A stretch of 64,000 bases of DNA from Bacillota bacterium. Lineage in GTDB: Bacteria > Bacillota > Clostridia > Christensenellales > UMGS416. The stretch covers positions 1 to 64,000 of the forward strand of contig JAEYRH010000009.1 of assembly GCA_023435705.1 (NCBI GenBank), in the 5' to 3' direction. The stretch's first letter is position 1; each line of letters starts with the position of its first letter. The translations under genes were made by a program, and so were the position numbers. The notes under the pieces are model-generated. The model was not told where the DNA came from. It worked only from the letters and a program-made list of their open reading frames with translations, and ran no database searches. Shown one piece after another: positions 49,229 through 56,209 of the stretch.

Positions 49229-50575
49229 CTATCCAATGATAATTTTTTCCTCAGGGTTTTTCAAAGCGGATTTTCCGTTCATCCGTTCCAGGATTGCCAT
49301 TGCCAGCGTCAGGCTGCCCACACGGCCGCTATACATCAGCAGGACGATCACCATCTGCGACAGCCCGTTCAGCTGGCGCGTGATGCCGGTGGAAAGCCCC
49401 ACCGTGCTGATGGCGGATATTGTTTCAAAGGCCGTGTCCTTCACAGGCAAGCCTTGCGAGGCCAGTATCAGAAACACACCAAGGATCACCAGCGTGATGT
49501 AGATTGTCGCGCTGCAGTAGGCACGTTTGAGCACGGTGTCCTCCAGCCTGCGGTGGAAAATGTTCATGCTTTCCGCGTTGCGGATATATGAGATGGTGGC
49601 CAGCAGGATCACCATCAATGTGGTGGTTTTTACACCGCCGGCTGTGGATCCGGGAGATCCTCCCACCATCATCAACAGCATCGTGAGCACAGTGCCGCCC
49701 TCGGTAAGGTTTGCCATATCCACGGTGTTGAACCCGGCCGTTCTCGGCGTGACGGATTGAAACAACGATGCAAGAATCTGGCCTGTTGGCGACATTGTCG
49801 CCAGTGTGTTTTCCCGCTCCATCAGGTAAAACAGGAATGCTCCGCCCACAACGAGAATGGCGGTGGCCAACAATACAAGCTTGGTGTGGAGTTTGCATTT
49901 GAAAAGCCTGAGCCGTTGCTCAATGATGTCATCCCAAACCACAAACCCAAGACCGCCAATGATAATGAGCGACATCACTGTAAGGTTCACCAGAATGTCG
50001 TCGTGATAGGGGATCAGCGAAACATATGGCCCAAACCTGCCCATCAGGTCAAAGCCCGCGTTGCAGAATGCTGAGACCGAATGGAATATGCCGTAGAAAA
50101 TCCCGGTGAATAGCCCCATCTGCGGGCAAAAGCGGATTGCCAGCAGCAGGGCGCCGGTGGCCTCGCAAATTGCTGCCACAACAATGACGCGCTTGATCAG
50201 CCGCACAATGCCGCCGATCTGGAATGCATTCACTGACTCCGTGAGCAAACCCCGCTCCGCCAAACCGATCTTGCGCCGGGCCATCATCAGAAACAATGTC
50301 GCCATTGTCATAAAGCCCATGCCGCCGATTTGGATCAGGCATAGTATGACGATTTGCCCAAAGAGGTTGAATTGCTCATAGGTGTCGCAAACAACCAGCC
50401 CCGTAACGCAGGTAGCAGAAGTTGATGTAAACAAGGCGTCGGCAAACGGCAGGGTTGCTCCGTTCCTATTGGCGATGGGCATTGTCAGAAGCAGCGCTCC
50501 GATGAGTATAATGCCTGCAAACCCAAGCGTGATCGCCTGGATGGAATTGATCCTGATCTTCCCCTGAAACAGCAT
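49229..50575 (-). CDS. ktrB: KtrB/TrkH potassium transporter
   Basis: Membrane channel-like K+/Na+ symporter subunit of 448 residues with the four M1-P-M2 repeats of the SKT family. Filter loops are visible around TSTSATCVTGLVV, SVSAFCNAGFDLMGRFG, TPRTAGFNTVDMANL and TVGLSTGITRQLN, each with the conserved glycine. It works with KtrA (next gene). A GAGAGGA-type ribosome site precedes the ATG. An extra small TrkA-like membrane protein is encoded directly upstream, with 6 nt between them. Confidence 0.95.
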   Translation of the reverse strand: MLFQGKIRINSIQAITLGFAGIILIGALLLTMPIANRNGATLPFADALFTSTSATCVTGLVVCDTYEQFNLFGQIVILCLIQIGGMGFMTMATLFLMMARRKIGLAERGLLTESVNAFQIGGIVRLIKRVIVVAAICEATGALLLAIRFCPQMGLFTGIFYGIFHSVSAFCNAGFDLMGRFGPYVSLIPYHDDILVNLTVMSLIIIGGLGFVVWDDIIEQRLRLFKCKLHTKLVLLATAILVVGGAFLFYLMERENTLATMSPTGQILASLFQSVTPRTAGFNTVDMANLTEGGTVLTMLLMMVGGSPGSTAGGVKTTTLMVILLATISYIRNAESMNIFHRRLEDTVLKRAYCSATIYITLVILGVFLILASQGLPVKDTAFETISAISTVGLSTGITRQLNGLSQMVIVLLMYSGRVGSLTLAMAILERMNGKSALKNPEEKIIIG

Positions 50576-50581
50576 AATCCC

Positions 50582-51025
50582 TTATCCTCTCAAGCTTGCG
50601 AGCACCAGGTGGGCCGACACTTCTTTGTGCAGGATCACCGTGATGCCCATTTGCTTGAATATGCTCTCATAGGCCATGTCGTTACACCTCGCCATCGTGC
50701 GGATTTGGCCGTTCTCTCTCCTGGCGGACAGGCATAAAAGCAGATTGTCAGCATCATCATCAGAGAAAGCGCCGATCCAGTGATAGAGAGTTCTCTCTTG
50801 CACGGCAGGCTCGCTTGTCTTGTCATAGGTGACAGCGGCCTGGTCCAACTCCAGGCAAATTTGATCCACAAAATCCTGGGCTCCATATAACAGGATATCT
50901 TTCTCCATGCTGATTTCCGGCATCCCGGAAAAGCCGCCTTTGGCCAGAAACCGGTCCAAACGGGCCATCAGGAAGGCGCCGTACAGCATTATGCCAGCGC
51001 ACACAATCACGAGCAGCACCACCAT
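50582..51025 (-). CDS. Membrane-tethered TrkA-N-like small protein
   Basis: Protein of 147 residues. One N-terminal helix (MVVLLVIVCAGIMLYGAFLM) is followed by about 120 cytoplasmic residues. The second half, SDDDADNLLLCLSARRENG, IRTMARCNDMAYESIFKQMG and ITVILHKEVSAHLVLASL, matches in pattern the second half of TrkA-N/RCK Rossmann domains (GDDE.NLL.C..A, ARV..PEY...F..LGI). The first half lacks the GxGxxG nucleotide loop. ATG 51025 is chosen because AGGAGGT lies 6 nt ahead. As first gene of the ktr operon it may be an accessory or decoy subunit for KtrAB. I do not recognise it as a named family. Confidence 0.75.
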   Translation of the reverse strand: MVVLLVIVCAGIMLYGAFLMARLDRFLAKGGFSGMPEISMEKDILLYGAQDFVDQICLELDQAAVTYDKTSEPAVQERTLYHWIGAFSDDDADNLLLCLSARRENGQIRTMARCNDMAYESIFKQMGITVILHKEVSAHLVLASLRG

Positions 51026-51046
51026 GCAAGCACCTCCTGAATGGGG

Positions 51047-51052
51047 ATTATA
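51047..51052 (-). promoter_or_regulatory. -10 box of the potassium operon
   Basis: A perfect TATAAT on the minus strand, 22 bp before the first start codon; no good -35 at 16-18 nt. The weak -35 and the nearby phased repeats (51112-51149) suggest regulated initiation. Confidence 0.4.
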
Positions 51053-51111
51053 CTGATTTGGATATAAATGCGGTGTTAATAAACGCCGCACTGTGTAAAT
51101 TTCTGATTAAC

Positions 51112-51149
51112 GCACAAATCCCTCAAGTATTTCTCACGATTTGCTCACA
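51112..51149 (+). promoter_or_regulatory. Phased TCACA-type direct repeats
   Basis: GCACA (51112), TCAAG (51123), TCACG (51134) and TCACA (51145) begin exactly 11 bp apart, followed 14 bp after the last by TATTAA. This matches the geometry of the site at 53544-53585, on the other side of the same two-component operon. An OmpR-family regulator is the likely ligand. Confidence 0.6.
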
Positions 51150-51162
51150 ATTGTTTTCTATT

Positions 51163-51309
51163 AAGAAGCATGTGGCGCTGTATGTGGGCATCCCCGGCCA
51201 GCAACCTGCAACACTTCCCCGCACGGCGGCGGAGGTGCTGAAGGAAAAGGCGGCGCTCTCCGAAGACCAGCTGGCTAAGCTGGAGCAATACACGGCGGAT
51301 CTCAACTGA
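51163..51309 (+). pseudogene. Remnant of a gene behind the phased operator
   Basis: An in-frame stretch of about 48 codons with good coding character (YVGIPGQQPATLPRTAAEVL, ALSEDQLAKLEQYTADLN) ends at a stop before a real terminator, but has no start codon or ribosome site of its own. The operator and -10-like box run directly into the middle of it. The open frame extends to an ATG at 51058, but that part covers the operator and is AT-rich. I read this as the 3' end of a regulated gene whose 5' part was deleted. The product is not recognised. Confidence 0.5.
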
Positions 51310-51322
51310 CACATCATGAAAA

Positions 51323-51353
51323 CAGCCTCCGCTCGGGCGGAAGCTGCTTTTTT
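51323..51353 (+). terminator. Terminator behind the gene remnant
   Basis: CAGCCTCCGC pairs with GCGGAAGCTG with one mismatch around a TCGG loop, then CTTTTTT. Its orientation supports a former plus-strand gene. Confidence 0.75.
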
Positions 51354-51441
51354 CGTTCAATCTCTCTGGGGATTTTTGTAGCAGATATAGAATGTATTGC
51401 AGCCGCAGGCCTGGCCGCATGGATAAGCACGAAGATGCCAG

Positions 51442-52803
51442 TCACTCAACCTTGCCAGATAAGGCGAGAGGAGCGTCGAACCAGAAGCAGGTGACGCCGC
51501 CTTCGCTGGATACGCCATAGGCGCTGCCGTGGCGATCCAGGATGCTTTTCACAATGGCGAGACCCAGGCCGGTGCCCAACCGCTTCCCTTCGCTCACATT
51601 TTGGGCCCGGTAATACCGGTCCCAGATCAGGGGCAGTTCCTCCGGGGCAATCGTGTCGCCCCGGTTTGTGATGGAGATCCGCACAGCATTGCTCTGAGGC
51701 ACAGCTGCAATCAATATTTCAGTGCCCGCCGCGCCATGGTTGATGGCGTTGCCCAAAAGGTTGTCCAGCACCCGTGCAAACTTCCCCTCGTCAAATCGCA
51801 CCGTGAGCTCCGGGCAATCCGTTCGGACAGTCAGCGCCCTTCTCCTGGCCTGGATTTCCCACTTCAGCGCAGCCTGCTCCAACACGGGGCGCAAGGCCAA
51901 ATCAACCGGCGAGACGGTGTCCACGCCGGCTTGCAGCCTGGAGTAATCCAGGATATCCTCCACAACACCGCTCAGCCGGGCAGCCTCGTCTGCCACGATG
52001 GTGAGCTGCTCCTGCCGCTTCTCCTGCTGCGGCCAGGTCACGTCGCGCACCGTCTCCGCATAACCCTGGATCACTGCCAGAGGCGAGCGCAGCTCGTGGG
52101 ACACATTTGCGATGAGCTCCCGGCGCAATGCCTCGGTCTTTTGCAATTGGCTGGACAATTCGTTGAGCGCCGTGGCCAATTGGCCGATTTCATCGCGGGA
52201 GCTCACATCCACTCTGGTCTCCAGCCTGCCCGCCGCCAGGGCCCGCGCTGCCCCGGTGATCTGCCGCACCGGCTTGGCGAAGATCCTGGATAATGCCAGC
52301 GCCAGCAGCAGCGACGCCGCCAGCAGCACTGCCGTGACGATCCAAAGCTGCTCCAACAGGATGCGGGAAGCTTCCTGCACATCGGAAAGTGAAAACATGG
52401 CGTAAAGCGCGCCGCCGCCGGCCATGGGCCTGCCCAGCAGCGCATAGCGCACACTGCCGCCCATCATGCTCTCCAGCTCCACAGCCGTGCCGTCGGGCTT
52501 GGGTGCTTCGGCGCTTTGCAGCATCCTCGTCATCATCCCTCGCATGGGCATGCCCTGGGAGACATAGCGCACCGCGCCGCTTTCGTCCAGCAGCAAAAGC
52601 CGGACGTTCAGGCTTTCCTCAAGTGTTGCGGCATCCAGGTTTTGCTGCCCGGCGGCTTTCACGATGGCGCCATCCACGGCGGCCACGCGCTCTTTCAAAT
52701 AGTTGTCCTTCATGATTCCCGCCTGGATGAGCCAGAGCACGGCCACCGTCACCGCGGCCATGCAGAGGAATCCCAGAAACAGCTTGGTGCGCATGTGCTT
52801 CAT
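51442..52803 (-). CDS. Membrane sensor histidine kinase
   Basis: Kinase of 453 residues: TM1 about 5-28 (LFLGFLCMAAVTVAVLWLI), an extracytoplasmic sensor about 30-150 containing a Met/Gly-rich stretch (QGMPMRGMMTRML, ESMMGGSVRYALLGRPMAGG), TM2 about 152-172, HAMP about 172-225, HisKA (ELIANVSHELRSPLAVIQGY) and ATPase domain (NLLGNAINHGA, GTGLGLAIVKSILDRHG). Met-rich sensor loops can bind copper or silver, but that is only a hint here. The start has GGGAGG 6 nt ahead and overlaps the regulator stop (ATGA). Partner of the regulator at 52800-53480. Confidence 0.93.
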   Translation of the reverse strand: MKHMRTKLFLGFLCMAAVTVAVLWLIQAGIMKDNYLKERVAAVDGAIVKAAGQQNLDAATLEESLNVRLLLLDESGAVRYVSQGMPMRGMMTRMLQSAEAPKPDGTAVELESMMGGSVRYALLGRPMAGGGALYAMFSLSDVQEASRILLEQLWIVTAVLLAASLLLALALSRIFAKPVRQITGAARALAAGRLETRVDVSSRDEIGQLATALNELSSQLQKTEALRRELIANVSHELRSPLAVIQGYAETVRDVTWPQQEKRQEQLTIVADEAARLSGVVEDILDYSRLQAGVDTVSPVDLALRPVLEQAALKWEIQARRRALTVRTDCPELTVRFDEGKFARVLDNLLGNAINHGAAGTEILIAAVPQSNAVRISITNRGDTIAPEELPLIWDRYYRAQNVSEGKRLGTGLGLAIVKSILDRHGSAYGVSSEGGVTCFWFDAPLALSGKVE

Positions 52804-53480
52804 TTGGTGCCTCCCGGCTCAAAGCGGTATCCGGTGCCCCACACGGTGGCAATCATACGGCGATATGGCCCCAGCTTGTCGCGGAGTGACCGCACATGGG
52901 TGTCCACCGTGCGGCCGTCGCCATAGTAATCATAGCCCCACACATGGTTCAAGAGCTGATCCCGCGTGAATGCCTTGTCCGGCCTGGTCGCAAAGAACGC
53001 AAGCAGGTCATATTCCTTTGGCGTGAGTGTGGCCGGCTCGCCATCCACCGTCACGCGGTGGGCGGCCAGATCCACAACCAGCCCTTCAAAGGCAAGCCTC
53101 TGCGCTTCCTGGGCAGGCGCTGCGGCGCGTTTCAAATGCACCTTGATGCGGGCAACCAACTCCCTGGGGCTGAAGGGCTTGGCCACATAATCATCCACAC
53201 CCAGCTCGAAACCCAACAGCCTGTCATACTCTTCGCTGCGGGCTGTGAGCATAATCACCGGTGCCTGGCTTGTTTTGCGGATCTGCCGGAGCGCCGTCCA
53301 GCCGTCCATCACCGGCATCATCACATCCAGCACGATCAGCGAAACATTTCCCACCTCCAAAAGCTTCAGCGCTTCGGCCCCGTTTTCGGCCTCAGCAAAG
53401 CTCCATTCCTCCGCCTGGGCATATTCGCGCACGATCGAGCGGATGCGCGCATCATCGTCCACCAACAGGATTTTCGGCAT
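52800..53480 (-). CDS. OmpR-family response regulator
   Basis: Regulator of 226 residues: receiver with Asp8-Asp9-Asp10, phosphoacceptor Asp52 (LIVLDVMMPVMDGW) and Lys in YVAKPFSPREL; winged helix from about 128 (LTPKEYDLLAFFATR, FTRDQLLNHVWGYDYYGDGR, VDTHVRSLRDKLG). ATG 53480 with GGGGTGAG ahead is preferred to GTG 53489. Divergent from the DUF2680-like gene; the phased TCACA repeats lie in the space between. A second similar repeat array flanks the other end of the operon (51112-51149), so both neighbours are likely targets. Confidence 0.94.
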   Translation of the reverse strand: MPKILLVDDDARIRSIVREYAQAEEWSFAEAENGAEALKLLEVGNVSLIVLDVMMPVMDGWTALRQIRKTSQAPVIMLTARSEEYDRLLGFELGVDDYVAKPFSPRELVARIKVHLKRAAAPAQEAQRLAFEGLVVDLAAHRVTVDGEPATLTPKEYDLLAFFATRPDKAFTRDQLLNHVWGYDYYGDGRTVDTHVRSLRDKLGPYRRMIATVWGTGYRFEPGGTK

Positions 53481-53533
53481 GTTTCTCACCCCGATGCCAT
53501 TTTAGCATTGTTTGGATTTTGCGTGTGGTTTTC

Positions 53534-53585
53534 TCACAAAGATTCGGATTTCTCTCACAATTTGAACACATCCCAAGGCTATGAT
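53534..53585 (+). promoter_or_regulatory. Phased repeats and -10 box of the DUF2680-like gene
   Basis: TCACA (53534), TCGGA (53544), TCACA (53555) and ACACA (53566) are spaced 10, 11 and 11 bp; the -10 TATGAT (53580-53585) follows the last by 14 bp. There is no good -35, as expected for activation by the adjacent OmpR-family regulator. Confidence 0.6.
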
Positions 53586-53628
53586 GGAATCACAAACAGC
53601 GGACACGCTGAAGAAAGGAATGAAGAAC

Positions 53629-54084
53629 ATGAAAAAGACAATCGCGATCATCGCCCTTGCGGTGGTGCTGCTGGTGGGCACTGCCACCGTGGCCCTGGCA
53701 GCCGATGGCTGGAAGACTCCGGCGGAGACTGTGGCAGGCATCACCGGCAAGACTGTGGACCAGGTGCAGGACGCAAGACAGGATGGCGTGACCTATGGCG
53801 CGCAGGCTGCAGCAGCCGGCAAGCTGGATCAATTCAAAGACGAGCGCCTGGCGCAGTACAAGCTGCAGCTGGATGAGGCCGTGAAGGCTGGCAGGCTCAC
53901 GCAGGCCGAGGCGGACAAGCTTTATGACGCCATGAAGGCCCGTATGGCTGCCTGCACAGGCAACGGCACTGGTGTCGGCAATGGCGCGGGTTGCGGCATG
54001 GGCGGCGGCATGGGCCGGGGCCAGGGCGGCGGATTGGGCCGCGGGATGGGCAATGGCGCTGGCTGCGGCATCAGAGGCAACTGA
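53629..54084 (+). CDS. Secreted DUF2680-like protein with Gly/Met/Cys-rich tail
   Basis: Exported protein of 151 residues. The signal peptide (MKKTIAIIALAVVLLVGTAT, cleaved after VALA) is followed by a helical region about 25-115 (AGITGKTVDQVQDARQDGVT, KLDQFKDERLAQYKLQLDEA, GRLTQAEADKLYDAMKARMA) typical of DUF2680/YckD-like proteins. The tail of some 35 residues is Gly-rich with Met, Arg and three Cys (NGAGCGMGGGMGRG). ATG 53629 has AAAGGA 10 nt ahead; ATG 53620 is too close to it. Function unknown in the family. Divergent from a two-component system with a Met-rich sensor; a metal- or envelope-stress role is possible. Confidence 0.85.
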   Translation: MKKTIAIIALAVVLLVGTATVALAADGWKTPAETVAGITGKTVDQVQDARQDGVTYGAQAAAAGKLDQFKDERLAQYKLQLDEAVKAGRLTQAEADKLYDAMKARMAACTGNGTGVGNGAGCGMGGGMGRGQGGGLGRGMGNGAGCGIRGN

Positions 54085-54114
54085 GTAGCTATCCAATCAA
54101 GTGAAGAACCAATC

Positions 54115-54146
54115 AAAGATGGGCCCAATTGGGGTCCATCTTTTTT
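54115..54146 (+). terminator. Terminator of the DUF2680-like gene
   Basis: AGATGGGCCC pairs with GGGTCCATCT (one G-U) around an AATT-centred loop, followed by TTTTTT. Confidence 0.88.
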
Positions 54147-54157
54147 GGTTAAGTAGA

Positions 54158-54186
54158 TTGACAGTTATCTATGCGTTGCATATTAT
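54158..54186 (+). promoter_or_regulatory. Promoter of the arsR-like operon
   Basis: Perfect -35 TTGACA (54158-54163), 17-nt spacer, -10 TATTAT (54181-54186). Confidence 0.85.
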
Positions 54187-54197
54187 ATAGAGAGTGA

Positions 54198-54210
54198 TCG
54201 ATGTCATCGA
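54198..54210. promoter_or_regulatory. Operator-like inverted repeat TCGATG-T-CATCGA
   Basis: A perfect 6-bp dyad with a 1-bp centre, 12 bp after the -10 box and overlapping the start of transcription. It is the likely autorepression site for the ArsR-family protein encoded next. Confidence 0.55.
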
Positions 54211-54236
54211 ACTTTATCAATGTTCCGGAGGCTTCC

Positions 54237-54539
54237 ATGCTCACCAACCATGACAGTATTTCGTTGTTAAAGGCGCTTGCAGACGAAACCAGGCTGGAAA
54301 TCATTGCCATGCTCTCCGCCGGAGAGCTGTGCGCGTGTAAAATACTGGAGAAATTCAACATCACACAGCCGACGCTTTCCTATCACATGAAAATCCTCAC
54401 CGAAAGCGGCATCGTGACCGGCGTGCGCAGCGGCGCATGGATGCGCTATAGCCTCAACCAGGAGAAGCTGGAGGAACTACAACAGTTTCTTGATAATTTG
54501 GCGTCCGGCCAATGCCGGTGTGAAAGCAAGGGGGCATGA
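54237..54539 (+). CDS. ArsR-family metal-responsive repressor
   Basis: Winged-helix repressor of 100 residues. It shows the family start (LLKALADETRLEIIAMLSAG), the metal-site helix ELCACKILEKF (CxC, as in As/Sb-sensing ArsR ELCVCDL) and the recognition helix TQPTLSYHMKILTESGIV. The tail carries two more cysteines (GQCRCES). ATG 54237 is chosen because GGAGG lies 5 nt ahead; an in-frame ATG at 54201 would lie inside the operator. The permease gene begins 3 nt after its stop. Most likely ligand is As(III) or a related thiophilic species. Confidence 0.93.
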   Translation: MLTNHDSISLLKALADETRLEIIAMLSAGELCACKILEKFNITQPTLSYHMKILTESGIVTGVRSGAWMRYSLNQEKLEELQQFLDNLASGQCRCESKGA

Positions 54540-54542
54540 TCT

Positions 54543-55559
54543 GTGGCCGTGGTTACCTCGGTGTTTGGCTGGCTCAATGATCAGCTTCTCAAGATGCAAT
54601 GGCTGTCAAACCTCATCAAGCTTTTGGTTGAAAACCTGTTCGGCCTGAGCACAGCCGAGCGGCTGGGCGGCAGCATCCACTTTTTCCTGTATGATACGAT
54701 TAAGATTTTCATCCTGTTATCGGTGCTGATCTTCACGATCTCCTATATCCAAAGTTTTTTCCCGCCGGAGCGTACCAAGAAGATCCTCGGGCGGTTCCAT
54801 GGTGTGTGGGCCAACCTGCTTGGCGCGCTGCTGGGCACGGTTACGCCCTTCTGCTCCTGCTCCTCCATCCCGCTGTTCATCGGCTTTACCGGCGCGGGCC
54901 TGCCCATCGGCGTGACGTTTTCGTTCCTCATCTCTTCGCCGCTGGTGGACCTGGCCTCAGTGCTCATGCTGGCCAGCATCTTCAACTGGAAGATCGCCAT
55001 CGCCTATGTGGCGGTGGGCCTGATCCTTGCCGTGACCGGAGGAACGATCATCAGCAAGCTGAATCTGGAAAAATATGTGGAGCCATTTGTGTTCAGCAAC
55101 CGGGTGGCGGACATCGATGAGCCGGAGATGACCCGCAAAGACAGGCTCTTGTTTTCCTGGGATCAGGTGAAATTCATTGTGAAAAAGGTCTGGCCTTACA
55201 TTTTGGGCGGTGTCGCCATTGGCGCGGCGATCCACAACTGGATCCCCGAGAGCATCATTACCGCGGTGCTGGGCCAAAACAACGTATTCTCCGTGCTGAT
55301 CGCGACGTTGGTTGGTGTGCCCATGTACGCCGACATCTTTGGAACATTGCCCATTGCCGAGGCGCTGGTGACCAAGGGCGTGGGCATCGGCACTGTGCTG
55401 TCCTTCATGATGGCGGTGACGGCCCTTTCGCTGCCCTCACTGATCCTTCTGAAAAGGGTTGTGAAAATGCGGCTGCTGCTGATCTTCGCGGGGATCGTGA
55501 CCGCCGGCATCCTCATCATCGGATACGCGTTCAATGCCTTTGGGTTCTGGTTTGTTTGA
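54543..55559 (+). CDS. UPF0718/ArsP-like permease
   Basis: Membrane protein of 338 residues with about eight helices, DUF318/UPF0718 family, which includes the organoarsenical exporter ArsP. The diagnostic stretch TPFCSCSSIPLFIGFTGAGL, followed by PIGVTFSFLISSPLVDLASV, is intact, as is the second-half repeat GVPMYADIFGTLPIAEALV. The start is GTG 54543, directly after the ArsR gene. Co-occurrence with ArsR, a ferredoxin-like and a thioredoxin-like protein is a recurring operon in anaerobes. Export of a metalloid species is likely; the true substrate is not settled for most members. Confidence 0.9.
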   Translation: MAVVTSVFGWLNDQLLKMQWLSNLIKLLVENLFGLSTAERLGGSIHFFLYDTIKIFILLSVLIFTISYIQSFFPPERTKKILGRFHGVWANLLGALLGTVTPFCSCSSIPLFIGFTGAGLPIGVTFSFLISSPLVDLASVLMLASIFNWKIAIAYVAVGLILAVTGGTIISKLNLEKYVEPFVFSNRVADIDEPEMTRKDRLLFSWDQVKFIVKKVWPYILGGVAIGAAIHNWIPESIITAVLGQNNVFSVLIATLVGVPMYADIFGTLPIAEALVTKGVGIGTVLSFMMAVTALSLPSLILLKRVVKMRLLLIFAGIVTAGILIIGYAFNAFGFWFV

Positions 55560-55575
55560 GGGATGGGGTATTATT

Positions 55576-55779
55576 ATGAAACCATTTATTATCCGGGAGC
55601 GCTGCGCCGCCGAGCCCAGGATCTGCCCGCCGATCAGGGAGTGCCCCCGGCAAGCCGTGAGCTATGTGGAAGATGAGAACGAGCCCATTGGCGGCAGGAT
55701 CGTGTTTGACTATGACAAATGCGACGGATGCGGGGCATGCGTGGCAATTTGCTGCGGCAACTGTATTGAAATGAGATAG
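55576..55779 (+). CDS. Small ferredoxin-like [4Fe-4S] protein
   Basis: Protein of 67 residues. One clear cluster motif, CDGCGACVAICCGNC, lies near the C-terminus; three further cysteines are spread in the first 24 residues (RERCAAEPRICPPIRECP), so a second, irregular cluster may form. The extra Cys in ICCGNC is unusual. ATG 55576 is preferred with GGGATGGGG upstream; an earlier in-frame codon overlaps the permease end. Possibly supplies electrons to the thioredoxin-like protein encoded 13 nt later. Confidence 0.85.
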   Translation: MKPFIIRERCAAEPRICPPIRECPRQAVSYVEDENEPIGGRIVFDYDKCDGCGACVAICCGNCIEMR

Positions 55780-55792
55780 AAGGAGATGCCAC

Positions 55793-56032
55793 ATGGAAAT
55801 CAAGGTTGTCGGGCCCGGTTGCGCCAATTGCAAAAAGCTGCTTGCGATCACACAGGAGGCGGTCAGGGAGCTGTCTGTGCAAGCAGACGTCTTCTATGTG
55901 ACCGATCTGCAGGACATCATGAAAACCGGGATCATGCGCACGCCCGGGCTCATCATCAACGGCAAGGTCAAGGTGACGGGCCGTGTGCCAAACATCAATG
56001 TGATCAAGCAATTGATTCTCGCCGAGCAATGA
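55793..56032 (+). CDS. Thioredoxin-like small redox protein (MTH895/TM0996 family)
   Basis: Protein of 79 residues with a thioredoxin fold. The active site near the start is GCANCKKL (CxxC), with the cis-Pro region in IMRTPGLIINGKVKVTGRVP. It belongs to the small disulfide protein group often linked to UPF0718 permeases and ArsR. AAGGAGATG precedes the start. It likely reduces a disulfide or a metalloid on the permease side. Last gene of the four-gene operon; a hairpin follows. Confidence 0.93.
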   Translation: MEIKVVGPGCANCKKLLAITQEAVRELSVQADVFYVTDLQDIMKTGIMRTPGLIINGKVKVTGRVPNINVIKQLILAEQ

Positions 56033-56053
56033 GACCAACCCGGATAGGCAAGC

Positions 56054-56079
56054 AAGCGGAGAGTGAAAACTCTCCGCTT
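56054..56079 (+). terminator. GAAA-tetraloop hairpin after the arsR-like operon
   Basis: AAGCGGAGAGT (56054-56064) pairs perfectly with ACTCTCCGCTT (56069-56079) around GAAA. No T-run follows, so it may stabilise the 3' end or terminate weakly. Confidence 0.55.
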
Positions 56080-56121
56080 ACTGACAATTGCCCGGGGAAT
56101 TTGTGCGGCATGTAATTTCCA

Positions 56122-56150
56122 TTGACGCAGCACCGCCTATTTGCTATTTT
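56122..56150 (+). promoter_or_regulatory. Promoter of the YesM/YesN-type system
   Basis: TTGACG (56122-56127), 17 nt, then TATTTT (56145-56150). Confidence 0.5.
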
Positions 56151-56209
56151 TATCATACGAATATGTTGATACGGCTATGTGTGCATCCTGCCGTTCTGGA
56201 GTTGCTGCA

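Noticed and set aside
51058..51309. Complete 83-residue gene
   Set aside because: Its first 35 codons run through the phased operator and -10-like box, lack a ribosome site and differ in composition from the last 48; a gene remnant fits better.
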